Assembly: GCA_029378245.1 (NCBI GenBank)
Contig: JARKIF010000001.1
Span: 3,968,001 to 4,032,000, forward strand
Origin: Roridomyces roridus
Lineage: Eukaryota > Basidiomycota > Agaricomycetes > Agaricales > Mycenaceae
Direction: 5' to 3'
DNA: 64,000 nucleotides
Shown here: piece by piece, positions 34,339-45,359 of the stretch
Layout of the letters: the number at the start of each line of letters is the position of its first letter
Position numbering within the stretch: the stretch's first letter is position 1
The notes under the pieces: generated by a model
Told to the model about the DNA's origin: nothing
What the model saw: only the letters and a program-made list of their open reading frames with translations
The model's database searches: none
Made by a program: the position numbers and the translations under genes

Positions 34339-37195
34339 ATGTCTGCTCCGACTCAGCAGCTGCCACCATGGCTCTCCCTCACCACCATAACGGCGGCGCA
34401 GACGACGGAGACGAGTTTGGTTTACCTGCCCTTGACGTTCTTTGGGAACCCAAGTATCCCCCTGGGCACGTTATGGACATACGGCGGCTTGTCGAGCCCT
34501 GCACCGACCAGCTCGGCGGCCGTGACCTCCACGGGTTCTTCTACACCATCTACATCATCTACTACCATATCTACGACATCTGCGACATCTTTATCATCTG
34601 CGACACCCTCTGCGACACCCTCTACTATAACCTCCACCCCGACTGTATCATCATCCACCGCGACGGGCTCTTCCTCGGCGTCGGCATCGTCGTCTTCTGT
34701 GCCCACCGTGGCCATATCCTCGTCGGCCCTTACCCGTGGACAGCTTATCGGCGTCGTAGTCGGGTCAATACTCGGCTTCCTCGTCCTCTTCCTCTTCCTC
34801 CTGTGTTGTTGCCTCCGATACCGCGAGGGACGAAGGGGCGGTGACTCAAGGGTGCGTTGTTTGTTCTTTTACCTACAATTCCGCGCCTCGCGTTTTCGTC
34901 CTTCTCTTTTACTAACTTGCGCCCAGTCCTCGACTAAATTCACGCTCTTGCCCCGACGACGCCGCGGACGCACACGTTTCACCATGGTCACACCGCCTGT
35001 CGGCGGTCAAATGGAGGAAATCGACGACTGGCTCGTCGTCGCTTCCCCCACCTCGCCTCGTGAACCTGGCCGCGGTGCCACCGAAGCAGACCCATTCCTC
35101 GCTTCTGCCGACGCAGGCCCTTCGACTCAACTGCTTCCCAATCCACACAGTACCAACAACAGCAACAGTGCGAGCTCGCGCGAGACGGCATCGACGTCTG
35201 CGAGCAGTGGCACCAATGCGAGCGGATACGGTGTATTGCTCGACCACCCTACGCTTCGGTTCCCGCCCCCACCCGAGGGTAATCCCTTTGCTGCTCTGCC
35301 ACCGGGGGCTGCGCAGCCTCAAACCCCGGCCGATAACGCGAACTTGGCATTGTCAGGAAGACGGATACTTTCGCCCGCTCAAATGGCGACGCTGGTGGAG
35401 GAGGACGATACCAATATGGTGCTGCCCCGGCCGTCAGTGGACGGCGGTTTGTCGCATATCAGCGAAGGCTCGGAGGGAGAGGTCCTCGTCGCCAGCCGGG
35501 TTCCTGTCAGCAGCTTGGGTATGTTCCTTTCCTTGTCTTCCTTTGACGTGTCATTCAATGCTGCCTGTCAGGTTCTCTTTCGGTCCCTACACCCAGCTCG
35601 TCTCGGGAAACGCGTCGTTCGTGGATTCCTCGCTTCTCGTGGCTTCGTGACTCGCGCAATTCAAGGGAGATGGATATTGAAGAGGAAGGCGGTCTCCTCC
35701 TCTTCGATTCCGGTCGTGGTCACTCGCCGTCAAACTCCATCTCTTCGCCGTCACCTGCGCTTCTTGATGCCCCTCGGTTGACGTCGCCGCCTGACAGCCC
35801 GCCTCCTACGTCTCCCGCTCCGGTCACCGGCGAGATGCGCGAATTTGGCGCTCGTCCCTTGTTGCCGTTCCTGGCCCGTCCTCCGAGCAGCGCCCACCCT
35901 GACTCTCGTCCGATCAGTGGCGTGAGCTCTGACGGGACGACTGGCAGCGCGAAGAGTGGCGGCACGGTGTATACGGATGCCAAAGAGACCTTGAGCTCGC
36001 AGGCTTCGCGGTCAAGTGCAAGACTTGGGAATCGGGCCAACACTAGCCAGTCGAATGTGCCTGATCCGCTCGACCTCCCCGCGCCTGCTCCCCTCGCTGC
36101 TTTCGCGTCTTCCTCGCAGCATTCGCTGCATCATGTACCTTCCTCTACCTCGGTGCAGGACAGCTCCAACGGGACTGAGAGGCAGACTGCTACTCTTGCG
36201 GGGAGCGCGTCCAATACGACTTTGGCTACGACACCTGCTACTGGGAATTCTTTGCTCCAGCCTGAGCGGGCGTACGCTTACTCGCATCCGCCTCCTGGGC
36301 TCGGCTCGTTTGCGTCGTACAGTGCGAGTGCGAGTAGCAAGGGCACGGGAGGATGGGACCCCGCTGCGCTCGAGCTTGGATTCAGTCGGCCTGCGTCGCA
36401 TGATAAGCTCGGGACGTTTGGGAGCGGGAATGTTATCCCTGGGCCGGGACCGACGACGAGTTCGTTTGGTGGGGCGCCTGGGATTCGCATTGTTGGTGCC
36501 CCGACGACGATTGCGTCTGCAGGCCCCGCAGCAGATGGTCAGGGTGGCGCTGTTGCTCCGCATTTGAGTCTTGATTTGGACGATGCGCCGCCTGGTGCCG
36601 AGGGTGGCTGGCGGTTGATTGGTGGCTCGCAGTTTGGGAGCCAGACTTCCCTGGGGAGTGGTCATGGGGCTGGACGGAGGGGCACGTTTGGTGGGGCTGG
36701 ATCTGGTGCTGTTAGTGGCTTTCATTCTATTCTTCCATCTCCTTGCTAACGATGTGATTTCAGGCCGAATACCACTTTGCCTCTGGTCCTCCTTCTGAGC
36801 ACGGGTCGTTCCATTCTCGGATTGGATCGTCGTCGCTCAATTCGGCGTCACTCTCGTCTGGCTCGCGTTCGGGGCATGCGCAGATGGCGTCCGGTGCCAC
36901 CGGAAACTCGTCATACCCTGCCGGGCATTCGTTGTACCCATCCTCCGATTCCGGCGGCTCCAACAAGTCTGCGCGTGCTCGTGCGATGTTGCACGCTGCA
37001 TCTGTTGAAGGCCCGATGAGTCCTGCCACCAGCGCGTTTGGTCATCGGGTGCGCGAGGCGGGGGATCATTCTGGCTCGAGTGGGTCTGGGCATTCGGAGC
37101 GGAGGCGACAAGAAAATTCGTCCCTGAGCCCGCCTATGAGTCCGTTGATGGCACCGTGGGTTGGTGGGCTTGCTCCCGAGTGGCGTCCGACATAG
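34339..37195 (+). CDS. Ser/Thr-rich single-pass membrane protein with long disordered tail
   Basis: Four exons (34339-34851, 34927-35518, 35572-36710, 36764-37195) give 891 residues. The N-terminal 130 residues are very rich in Ser and Thr and are likely O-glycosylated outside the cell. A transmembrane segment follows (GVVVGSILGFLVLFLFLL, about residues 138-156), then Cys residues and a basic RYREGRRGG stop-transfer. The remaining 700 residues are disordered and Ser/Pro/Gly-rich, with repeated acidic and arginine clusters. The layout resembles fungal cell-wall stress sensors of the Mid2/Wsc kind, but no WSC cysteine domain is present and no signal peptide is obvious. Exon 1 contains an imperfect ACATCATCTAC-type repeat coding for Ser/Thr. 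Confidence 0.75.
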
Positions 37196-38445
37196 ATCGT
37201 TTATTATGGTCGGCAGCAGCTAGTCTGCTTTCTTCTGCCTGTTGCCCGCTGCGTGCTGGGCCTCCACGCGCTGATAGACGGAGCCTTTGCCTCCGGCTGT
37301 AACTTAACCCGACCACGGACCCCTTGTATAGATGCGTCTAGACGACTCACTGCACCCCCTGTAGACTCACTGACCCTGCCAATGTTGTTGTACCTCATAC
37401 GACGGACCCCTCACGATACCTCACGCATTTGATGATACCTCTTCCTCCCCCTTCGCCTTCGCATTCACCCGTTTCATATCCTCCGAACTCGCTACCTCTT
37501 GCTACTTATACGTATCCTTATCCGCTCATGACGCTAACGTACTTACTCACCAACGCCACGCCACGACCACGCTCCGACACGCGACGCCCCTACATCATTT
37601 TTGCGATACCTTTCCCTGTTACCTATGCGTGGTTTGTGCAGTGGCGCCTGCGATACCTCCCCTGCGTCCCCTCCGCCTCCGCCTCATTGACATTGTGATG
37701 ATCGCGCCTGTACACCGCGTGATTGTCCTTTGTCCTCTGCGGCTCCAGCGACACCAGCGACACCTACCTGTATCGTTTGTGGTACTAGTACTTACCTACT
37801 GCTACTCACTACGCGAAATGTATGCACTATGATATGAATTTTTACTTGGGTCTTTGTGAGAAGTGGTGCGGACTTGTGAAAAATTGCCTTTTTTGGGCGG
37901 GAGCGTTGTAGTGTTTGTAGATGTTGTGCTGTTTCCTCCTTCAGCTACAACCATTTGCTCACTGGCGCGTTCTCCACCTGTGGCTCACTTTTCAGCTTCG
38001 ATCGTCAGCCATGGACCATACAAGCTGCGCCTCGTGCCAGTGCGCCGGTGTTATCCGTGTCTTGATACTTACTTACGTTCAAGTACCGCAGTCCGCAGTC
38101 CTTGTCAACGCTGCGGTGGCGGCGAATGGTGGTCACAACTGCGAACAAAAACACCCACCCTCTTCCTCCCTCCCACCACGCATTGACCCGTGGTGCAGCG
38201 GGTCGACATTGAAACAAGGTTCGAATATTGTGTAATGTAATGATGCTCGCCCACGAAAGTCGACTGTTCTACGCCGAAGAGGGACAAAATATTGCAGGGA
38301 GCTTCCGGGTCTGGACGCGGCGAACAAAAGACCGGGTTCTGGAGACAGATTGAGGAGTATGGTTTTGATATTTTTCCTCGCTATCTAGGGCCATTTTCAA
38401 GTAGTACATATACATATTTCTTTCCTCTCACTCCCGTTCCGTAGT
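37196..38445. other. Intergenic region between convergent genes
   Basis: No gene is supported. The stretch is pyrimidine-rich with repeated GATACCTC and ACCTAC motifs. It likely contains the two 3' untranslated regions of the convergent neighbours. Confidence 0.4.
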
Positions 38446-41258
38446 TCACCCTTTCCGCACTCTCCCAGTTTTCAACCGCGGAACCCAATGCTTCCCCTCA
38501 TCATTCGTCAACTTGATGTTCCTTTGGAACAAAGATTCGGCGAGGGGTACTATTCGACTCTTCGATATATCTCGTCTGCGAAAGTGAGCTGCAATGGAAA
38601 GGAAACAGATGTAATGCGTACTCGTTGGTTGGCCACTTGAGATCACGAATTTGGATTTCCCGCAAGGCTGGGAACATGGCTGGGTCAAATTCCATTTCTT
38701 TGATTGTCCTTGGTGGGGTCGTTAATACGCAAATAATTTAGAGGGAACCAGGTACGCACGTCGGAACGAACTGTACGATTATCTTGAACAACGAGTTGTG
38801 TGGCACACGAGGCGTGAGTTTGACAAGATCGCAGTCCTAGCGTGAAATTTAGCCCCAAAGTTCTAACAGCGTAGGAAAGTATAAGTTTACAGCTAGGATT
38901 TCGAGCTCGAGGAGGTTCGGGCAGAGATAGAGGACTGGGAACTCGCGTGGGGAATCAATGGTGAGGTATTGCAGTTTCTGTCCGTGTACTTGGACGAGTT
39001 TGCTGGGTGGAGTGTCATCCGTAGGAAATTATGATAATCGGAGTGTGCGGAGGGATTCCAGTCTATCGGTATAGTTGGTCAGTGAGATAACTATTGGAGA
39101 AGGTGACTGCATCCCTTACCTCGCACTCGCAAAAATACCGAGGATGCTTCCGAGCACCGCGCAATGGATGTGTAGCGTATGAAGAGTCTTGAGTGCGTCC
39201 GGAGGAAAGCCGGTGGGCGATACACAGAGTTTGAACCCGCCAATCTCTAGAACACGGAGCGCGGTGAAGGATTTGAGCGACGATGCCGACACGCTATCCA
39301 TCGTCGCGGACAGTTCTCGGAGAGAATGTCCGGCTGTCTTGGCTAAGAGATCGAAGGCTTCCGTCGAGATACGCTGTCGACGGTCGTGGGTGGCAGGGAT
39401 GAAGACCTCCAAGTTGATCGCATGACGGAACAAATATCGTGTCGCGTCCCGAATGCTGGATGAAAATTGCTCTGAGGTGGTGAAAATACGACGGATGAAA
39501 GAGCCCAGGTGCGGCTGCTCCTGTAATCTCCTCTGAATTCCCGAAGCACTTTGCGGCGTTAACAGGACGCATTCGCAGAGGTATGGAAGTGCGAGACTCT
39601 ACAAGAAATCAGGTACCAATCAATCGAAAAATGTCTTTGCTTACATGGAAGTATGTTGATACGCTCAATATGGGAAGCCGGGAAGGATGTGACTCGGTGG
39701 GAGAGCGAGAGAAGGAGGGTGATCGCAACTCCTCAACATACATGGCAAAGAAGAGAACACGCTTCCACACGCGCTCCCGAGTCTCCTCGGGCGCAGATTG
39801 CATGGGGGTGAAATTGGGGTTTAACGATGGAGTGATATCAGGTTCTGCATAGGCGGCGCTGTGCTCGGAGAGGGGTTGGCTAAGAAAGTGACGTCGGCGA
39901 CAGCTGCGGCAGAAATGCGAAGACGTACTTACTATAGAGTGTACTTGGCCAATTTTTTCAGCCGGGAACTGCCATTGATCTGCCCGACCAACCGACCCGC
40001 ATGCTCCTCAAGTGGCCGGGGGAATTGTAGCACCTGAAGCGAAGGAATATCGCAGAGGGAATAAATGAACCGCGGTATCATCGTAAAAGTTGAACTGAGG
40101 GTGATTGTATGCACACGGGATTTGACGAGCGCCTTCTGTATCTCCAAGGCTCTCTTCGCCCAGACGGGGTTGGAGATCGCTATACGAGACCCGTACGGGT
40201 GATTGAAGATCCGCTGAACACTATTTAACGTAGGTTCAAATGGATTGAAGCAAACGGATACCATATTCTTCCATGAACCAAGACAGCTCATCACGGTTTG
40301 CCCGGGCCTCAAAGCTTCCAGCTGCTGATTTTTGAGCGGATGCGCGACCCACGGGTCCACCAAAATGACGCGGTGTGGATTGACGAGAGGAAGACCTTTG
40401 CATAGCCCACTTGTGTTGTCGGATGCCCAGATGGCCAATGAAAGGAAGAGATCCGTGATCTCGGGCGTGGCCTTGAGTATGATACTGTACCATGTCATTC
40501 AACTCGAATGTCACGCGTCACGGGCCCCCAAATTTTCGAAAATTTTCGAAAGTGTCACGGTCACCCGGGAGATTTTCGAAGTTGCAAAAGTAGTCACAAA
40601 ACTGCTCGAAAGGCGCTCAAAAAACCCATTTTTTGCAGGCGGGCCTCATGCGCGTCTGCAGGTCCCAAATGCAAGCCGGAGGTTGAACCTGATTGAAACA
40701 CTGCAGATTTCCTTGAAATTGACCTCGGCATCACCCAAATCAGAGCGAAATGTCATGCCGGCACGGCTTCGGCTGCCAGTGATAAGATGCCGAACATGCC
40801 GAAAGCTGTTCCGCTGTTGCCAATGGGCAACTGATATCAACCAATTTTCGAACATTTTCGGGTGTCACGCTGGGACCGACCCATTTTCGAAGTTCGAACT
40901 TCGAAAACCCGTGTCACAGGTCACAGCCAAGGAGAACTGATTGAAATGGTACAGTATGCATGGCCGACCCGTAACCACCCTCAACCCGCAGCTTCTTGAC
41001 GAATCGACCAAACTCTGGATTCTGTTTGAGAACGATAGCGAGAGCATTCGCCTGCGCAGTGGAGCGGAGAACGACGACATTGTAGAGTAAAGGAGTGGCG
41101 ACTCGAAGCCAATCTTTACACACGACTCGGACCAAATATGCCGAGGTCGATGGGGCGTAGTTGGAGAACGGCGAGACATCCGAAGTATCTGAGAAGAGTT
41201 CCTCGGGCACTTTGAGGGCGGGAGACAGGATCTCTGAGATGATTTCGTCGGGCAACAT
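38446..41258 (-). pseudogene. First-family F-box/LRR-like gene (copy E) interrupted by a TA-flanked element
   Basis: The start at 41258 gives MLPDEIISEILSPALKV. Exon 1 matches the family through KKLRVEGGYGSAMH, where a 470-bp element (40485-40954) breaks the frame. Past it the coding resumes with IILKATPEITDLFLSL and runs through the 48-nt open intron site (40214-40261) and IPSLQVLQFPRP. Later blocks include PEETRERVWKRVLFFAMY, the leucine-rich exon at 39116-39433, and a WVPRLKTGRVRKG end at 38446. Removing the element and one TA rejoins AMH-I-ILK in frame, so the insertion is probably young. An extra VRV follows SAYL. Without excision the product would be a short F-box fragment of about 115 residues. 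Confidence 0.8.
40485..40954. mobile_element. MITE-like element, 470 bp, TA target duplication
   Basis: The left end CTGTACCATGTCATTCAACT and the complement of the right end CTGTACCATTTCAATCAG form an imperfect inverted repeat (10 of the first 10 bases, about 18 of 22 overall). TA flanks both sides (40483-40484 and 40955-40956), as for the Tc1/mariner superfamily. Inside, several copies of ATTTTCGAA and GTGTCAC occur near both ends (40535-40590 and 40840-40925) as sub-terminal repeats. No transposase is encoded. It sits in exon 1 of the copy E F-box gene. Confidence 0.8.
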
Positions 41259-41370
41259 GAGAGTTCGGGACAAGTTATACTTATGTTGCTGGACTCGGAT
41301 CAAACTCGAGCCTTATGTACAAAATAATTGGCAAGTACAGTACTTGATTACAGTACAGGGAAGAAGAGTC

Positions 41371-42969
41371 TCAATTCCAGTGAAAGGCGTACTCCGGAAA
41401 ACCATGGTGCTCATTCATAAAATCATTCTTCTCTCTGCGACGCAAAAGTTTGATATCCATCCCTGCAAACTTCTCGGCAAAGTTCTGAACCTCACCAGCC
41501 CAGCTGGGAGAGTGGCGGGGGGCGAGTAGACGTAAGGTTTGAAGTGGGTGGACAGAACTGGGCCCGTGACGAGATTCTATCATCGTCCAAAAAGATGCCA
41601 TCTCGGAAGCAGGTAAAGTGTAGTCCCGCCAAAAACACGCAAGTAGCTTGAGATTGGGTAGGAGGTCATCTGAAGAGCCCGTAATCGTCATGCCCCGCCG
41701 GCCCAGGACTACCTGAGACATGGAGTGTGAATCTCCAACGAAATATTGGCCCGTTTCGGAAACGAGATACTCAAGCTTCGGGAGAGCTCGGAGCAGGCTC
41801 AAAAAGGTTTCGGGTGCAGAGTTTGATTTATCCGTGAGCATCAGTTGCTGTAGGACGCATGAAGACCGCTTTACAAAAGCTGGGGCAGCGTCAAAGTTGC
41901 CCTCCAGGATCAAATGTTGGAGCGATGGCGCTGAGAGGTGCTCCAAGATGGAGCTGTTCTCTACGCGGAGCCGGCGCAGACGGTGGAGCGATACAATCCC
42001 ATTCGTAGCTCGAGAGGGCTCCGACTCTCTGTGAGTCCTTCCCCAAGTGAGAATGCATTCAACTAGGTTCGGTGTAGCTGACAGAATGTCGCGATGAACC
42101 GCCGCGTCGAATCTCGCGAAATAACGAGTTATTTGGGCTGAAGGAAGGAGCAAACGAGGTGAAAGAGTAGTGGATGATGACGAAGTGAGGAATAATTGGT
42201 GCAGACGAGGAGCAACTGAGAGGAAGCTGAGATTCTGTCCCCCATCGGCTAATTCACCGACACGTCCAGAAATGATGTATTTGAACGTTGTGAGCTGCGA
42301 GAGCTGACCGTAAACTCCCGCGAGCTGACTGAAAACATCTGGGGACTGTATAAGAGCGCAGACAAGAACGGTGCGCCAGCGATTGCTGTGCGCCAACACC
42401 ATGTCAAGCAGGCCAACATCCGTTTCCGATGACCAACAGATCTGTACGTCGAGTGGTGCGTTGGAGGATCGGTGAAGCAAAGTTTCGAGAGCCAGGAAAG
42501 CGTGCGTGTGGGGTCTCGATTCAACGACGATGCAGCTCCAGAGGAATGGAGTGGACAGCGCGATTCCTCTCCAAGACCTGCAGATCAATCCAAGGTACCA
42601 CGGAGGAGCATCCCATGTCTGTCCACCTGCTAGGGTCCAGACGAATATTTCGGAAATCAGCTCCGGAGGAACCCGCCGCAAGACTGAAACGACGGCAATG
42701 TGTCTGCGGACGCAATCCGCTACCGCATCGCGCTGAGACTGTAGGCGCTGCATCTGGGCACGGAGGTCGTCGATCTGCACGTCGAGTGCATCCAAACGTG
42801 ACTGATTTTCCGAGATGAATAGTTGGATGGGTGGAATTTCTGTCTCGGTGGGCGCATTGTTGGACTTCAAGAGATGGGTGCAGGGCGAGCCTGGCGAGGA
42901 GGAGGAGGTTTGGGTCATGTCTCCGATCAGTGGCAGTGCTTCGACCAACTTTTCTTTTTCTTCCACCAA
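41371..42969 (-). CDS. Third-type F-box protein with N-terminal coiled coil
   Basis: A single exon of 532 residues; the start may be 42969 (MVEEKEKL) or 42918 (MTQTSSSS). Residues about 50-95 form a coiled coil (SRLDALDVQIDDLRAQMQRL). The F-box follows (LRRVPPELISEIFVWTL) with a WYLGLICRSWRGIALSTPFLW block. The remaining 350 residues are leucine-patterned (LFLTSSSSTTLSPRLLLPSA, LPKLEYLVSETG, LPNLKLLACFW). It is intact and is the best reference for the fragments at 3-692 and 25185-25278 and the broken copy at 50131-51614. It probably forms part of an SCF ubiquitin ligase. Confidence 0.85.
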   Translation of the reverse strand: MVEEKEKLVEALPLIGDMTQTSSSSPGSPCTHLLKSNNAPTETEIPPIQLFISENQSRLDALDVQIDDLRAQMQRLQSQRDAVADCVRRHIAVVSVLRRVPPELISEIFVWTLAGGQTWDAPPWYLGLICRSWRGIALSTPFLWSCIVVESRPHTHAFLALETLLHRSSNAPLDVQICWSSETDVGLLDMVLAHSNRWRTVLVCALIQSPDVFSQLAGVYGQLSQLTTFKYIISGRVGELADGGQNLSFLSVAPRLHQLFLTSSSSTTLSPRLLLPSAQITRYFARFDAAVHRDILSATPNLVECILTWGRTHRESEPSRATNGIVSLHRLRRLRVENSSILEHLSAPSLQHLILEGNFDAAPAFVKRSSCVLQQLMLTDKSNSAPETFLSLLRALPKLEYLVSETGQYFVGDSHSMSQVVLGRRGMTITGSSDDLLPNLKLLACFWRDYTLPASEMASFWTMIESRHGPSSVHPLQTLRLLAPRHSPSWAGEVQNFAEKFAGMDIKLLRRREKNDFMNEHHGFPEYAFHWN

Positions 42970-43617
42970 GACTTGACCACGACGCCGTTGACTTGGCTCC
43001 GCTCTTCATCGCTCTTCCATGCCATGACCTCCAGCGCTCACCTTCGTCGATGGTATGTGTCGTGTCTTTCTCCTCTGCGTCCTGCTTTGCGTGATGCATA
43101 ATTTTCCTACTTTTTTTTTTTCGAGTCTCCGCGTCTTTACCAGACCGGGGAGCATGACCCATGTCATAGTTACCTCGAGCTCTAACCTGACCTGATCTTC
43201 TCGTTGTCCACCGGTCCAGTTACTGACTCGCCATTCAGGCGATGCCACCCCCGAATGCCACTGCGTGCTGATTGAGACGTGTCGACTCGAGCTGGATTTG
43301 CTGCTGTAGGACATGAGTCACAGTGAGTACTCTGCTCCACCTCTATCCCCTGTGCCACCGCACGACGAGATATAGGAATTACCGCCTGAGCCGCAAGGCA
43401 CTGACGACAATTCCATGGCTGTATTTTTCGAAATATTCTGATTCCGCATTCCATCTTCCCTCCTTCCTCCCTCCTGCCTTTCTGACCCGCATTGTACAGG
43501 TACTTCCAGCGCAGATTGTGTCCTGTTTGCCACGTCAGGATCTCCTACCTCGTCCCAATACGATGCATGTCCGTGAGTATCCGATACATCCCAGTCCTCG
43601 AGCGGCCTCGCCCTCTA

Positions 43618-43690
43618 TGATGAGCCTTTATCTTTTTCAGTTATCCCTGTCTTAATGTCTTTGTCGAGAACATTGAAAATCTGATCCTTC
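43618..43690. repeat. Direct repeat, copy 1 (about 70 bp)
   Basis: GATGAG...TTTTCAGTTATCCCTGTCTTAA...GTCGAGA.CATTGAAAATCTGATCC recurs at 44242-44312 in the same orientation. Each copy begins like an intron end (TTTTCAG), so they may be duplicated exon starts. Confidence 0.65.
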
Positions 43691-44241
43691 CTTTCTTTTC
43701 TCCGTCTCAGCCTCTGCGACCTTGCTGACATCACTTGCGCAGATACCTTGCTGTTTATCCACTGCGGATGTCCCCCAAGTACCTCGGCGGATCCATGAAT
43801 GTCGTGAGTAGTCGCAGTCCCCGTCCTTAACCGACGTACTCGTGACCTCTGTAGAATGCTCTCTCCCTCGCCGCGACCTATGGGCTGCCTATTGGGGTGT
43901 ATTCGTATCACGGGTCGTCATCGCCGACGTCCTCCGGAGAGCGTCCTCGCAACGACCGTCTCAAGAGCGTTCTAGCCCGAACGTGCTCCCGCTGGGTGGA
44001 TATCCCAGCTGCTTCCCCATCTACCATGGGCTCACTGACATCCCTCTCCGCAGCTCCTTGATGTCGCTCTGAATCCCTGCAAACTTGTCTGCAGTCACAC
44101 GTCGACCCTGGTATGCATCCAGTTCCTCTTCCTCTTCTGACGCTCCTCAATAGGTGCACTTTGATCGTCCCCCGGCGTAACTTCCCGCAGCTCCGTAAGT
44201 GTCCCGTCCTTCCCTTCTCGTAGGCCCCCTTTGCCTTCGAC

Positions 44242-44312
44242 GATGAGTCTATACCTTTTCAGTTATCCCTGTCTTAACATTCGTGTCGAGATCATTGAAA
44301 ATCTGATCCCTC
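44242..44312. repeat. Direct repeat, copy 2 (about 70 bp)
   Basis: Second copy of the repeat at 43618-43690, about 620 bp downstream, with a few substitutions. Confidence 0.65.
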
Positions 44313-45359
44313 CTTCTGCGTCTCCACTCCGAGTCCATTCTGACGCCTACTTCTAGGTACCTGTCTACCGTTGACGACAAGTCGTATCATCCACCGCTTC
44401 CGAAGCCGAGGTCTTGGTCGCTCATTTCCTCCGCCGTGAGTCCGCTCTGCTATCCTCGCCCCTCTGTGCATATCCGCCTCGCATGATGCTTTACACGACG
44501 GTCTTCGTACCTCTCTGCCGAAAATGCCCGCCAGCTCATTTTCTTCGGGCACCCCAGCTGATTCCCTTCCTCCGCGTCTTGATCTGTATTGGTGTCTCTT
44601 TGCTGACCGTATTTTCAGATACGATTGACGCATCGTTGCCTTCCGAAACGGCCCCGACGCTGTGTGACGGGCATTCCTGTGCGTTCTTCTTCCCTCTCCC
44701 TATCCTGGATTGTCCTGAGATCGAAGTATTTCCGGGAGTAGCGTCAGGCCTGGACGCTGATGCTTATGTAAGCCCAGTCATATCTCTTCGATCTTCCTTT
44801 CTCGGGCATGGGCGGACTGCGAGACTCGCGACGGTGTCGTGGACTCGGAGCTATGCATACGCCACACCCGCATGCACATGCTTTGCTCGTGTCCGCGGAT
44901 AGAGCAGACTGGCTGCGTTTTCTTGCCCGGCTTATCTTCCACTGTTAAGTGATGTTTTGACCTGTGGCGTCGCACCGATGTCTGCGCGCCCCTGCCCTTG
45001 GTTGATTGGTAGCTAGATATCCCCTGCCCGTGTACCGTATGTACTAGGCTATGTTATGGTACGCTGCAGCACCGTTGTTCGCCAAGAAAGCCCTTGAGCT
45101 CTTCCAGGCTTAGGTAATTGTAGCGACACTCTTCTAAGGTCTTCTCCAAGTCTTTCAACAAATGAAAGATCCGTTCTCTCATGTGTTCTCATACATATCC
45201 TCCCATCTCCCACTGCAGGACGCGCTTGAAGGCAGCTTCCAAGTCCTCCTCTGTGCCGCCCTTGCTCCGCCCTATCAGCGATTCTCAGGCTATTTTTGAG
45301 TCTTGACCCAGACGCTGCCACACAACTCTGAGCGCCCTGCTCCCAATCGCGCGCCCTCT

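Larger units (their letters stand above)
42970..45359. other. Region with possible short exons, no confident gene
   Basis: Between the F-box gene and the MYND gene there are many short plus-strand frames bounded by plausible splice sites. The most gene-like is KYLGGSMNV, joined by GTGAGT...TGTAG to NALSLAATYGLPIGVYSYHG (about 43765-44065), which runs to a TGA. It has no recognised domain. Two 70-bp direct repeats (43618-43690 and 44242-44312) lie here. It could be a decayed gene with an internal duplication. Confidence 0.35.

Noticed and set aside
38188..38236. tRNA-like B-box (GGTTCGAAT) after a GTGGTGCAG stretch
   Set aside because: The spacing is too short for a tRNA, there is no acceptor-stem pairing and the B-box is not complete.
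40332..40940. 202-residue plus-strand frame running through the TA-flanked element
   Set aside because: It spans the element boundary and antisense F-box coding sequence and has no recognisable domain. It is not an element-encoded protein.
40485..40954. The TA-flanked insertion as a spliced intron (introner-like), since GT and AG occur within its ends
   Set aside because: Splicing at those sites would leave four extra bases and shift the frame of the F-box gene. Simple transposon insertion with a TA duplication explains the sequence better.
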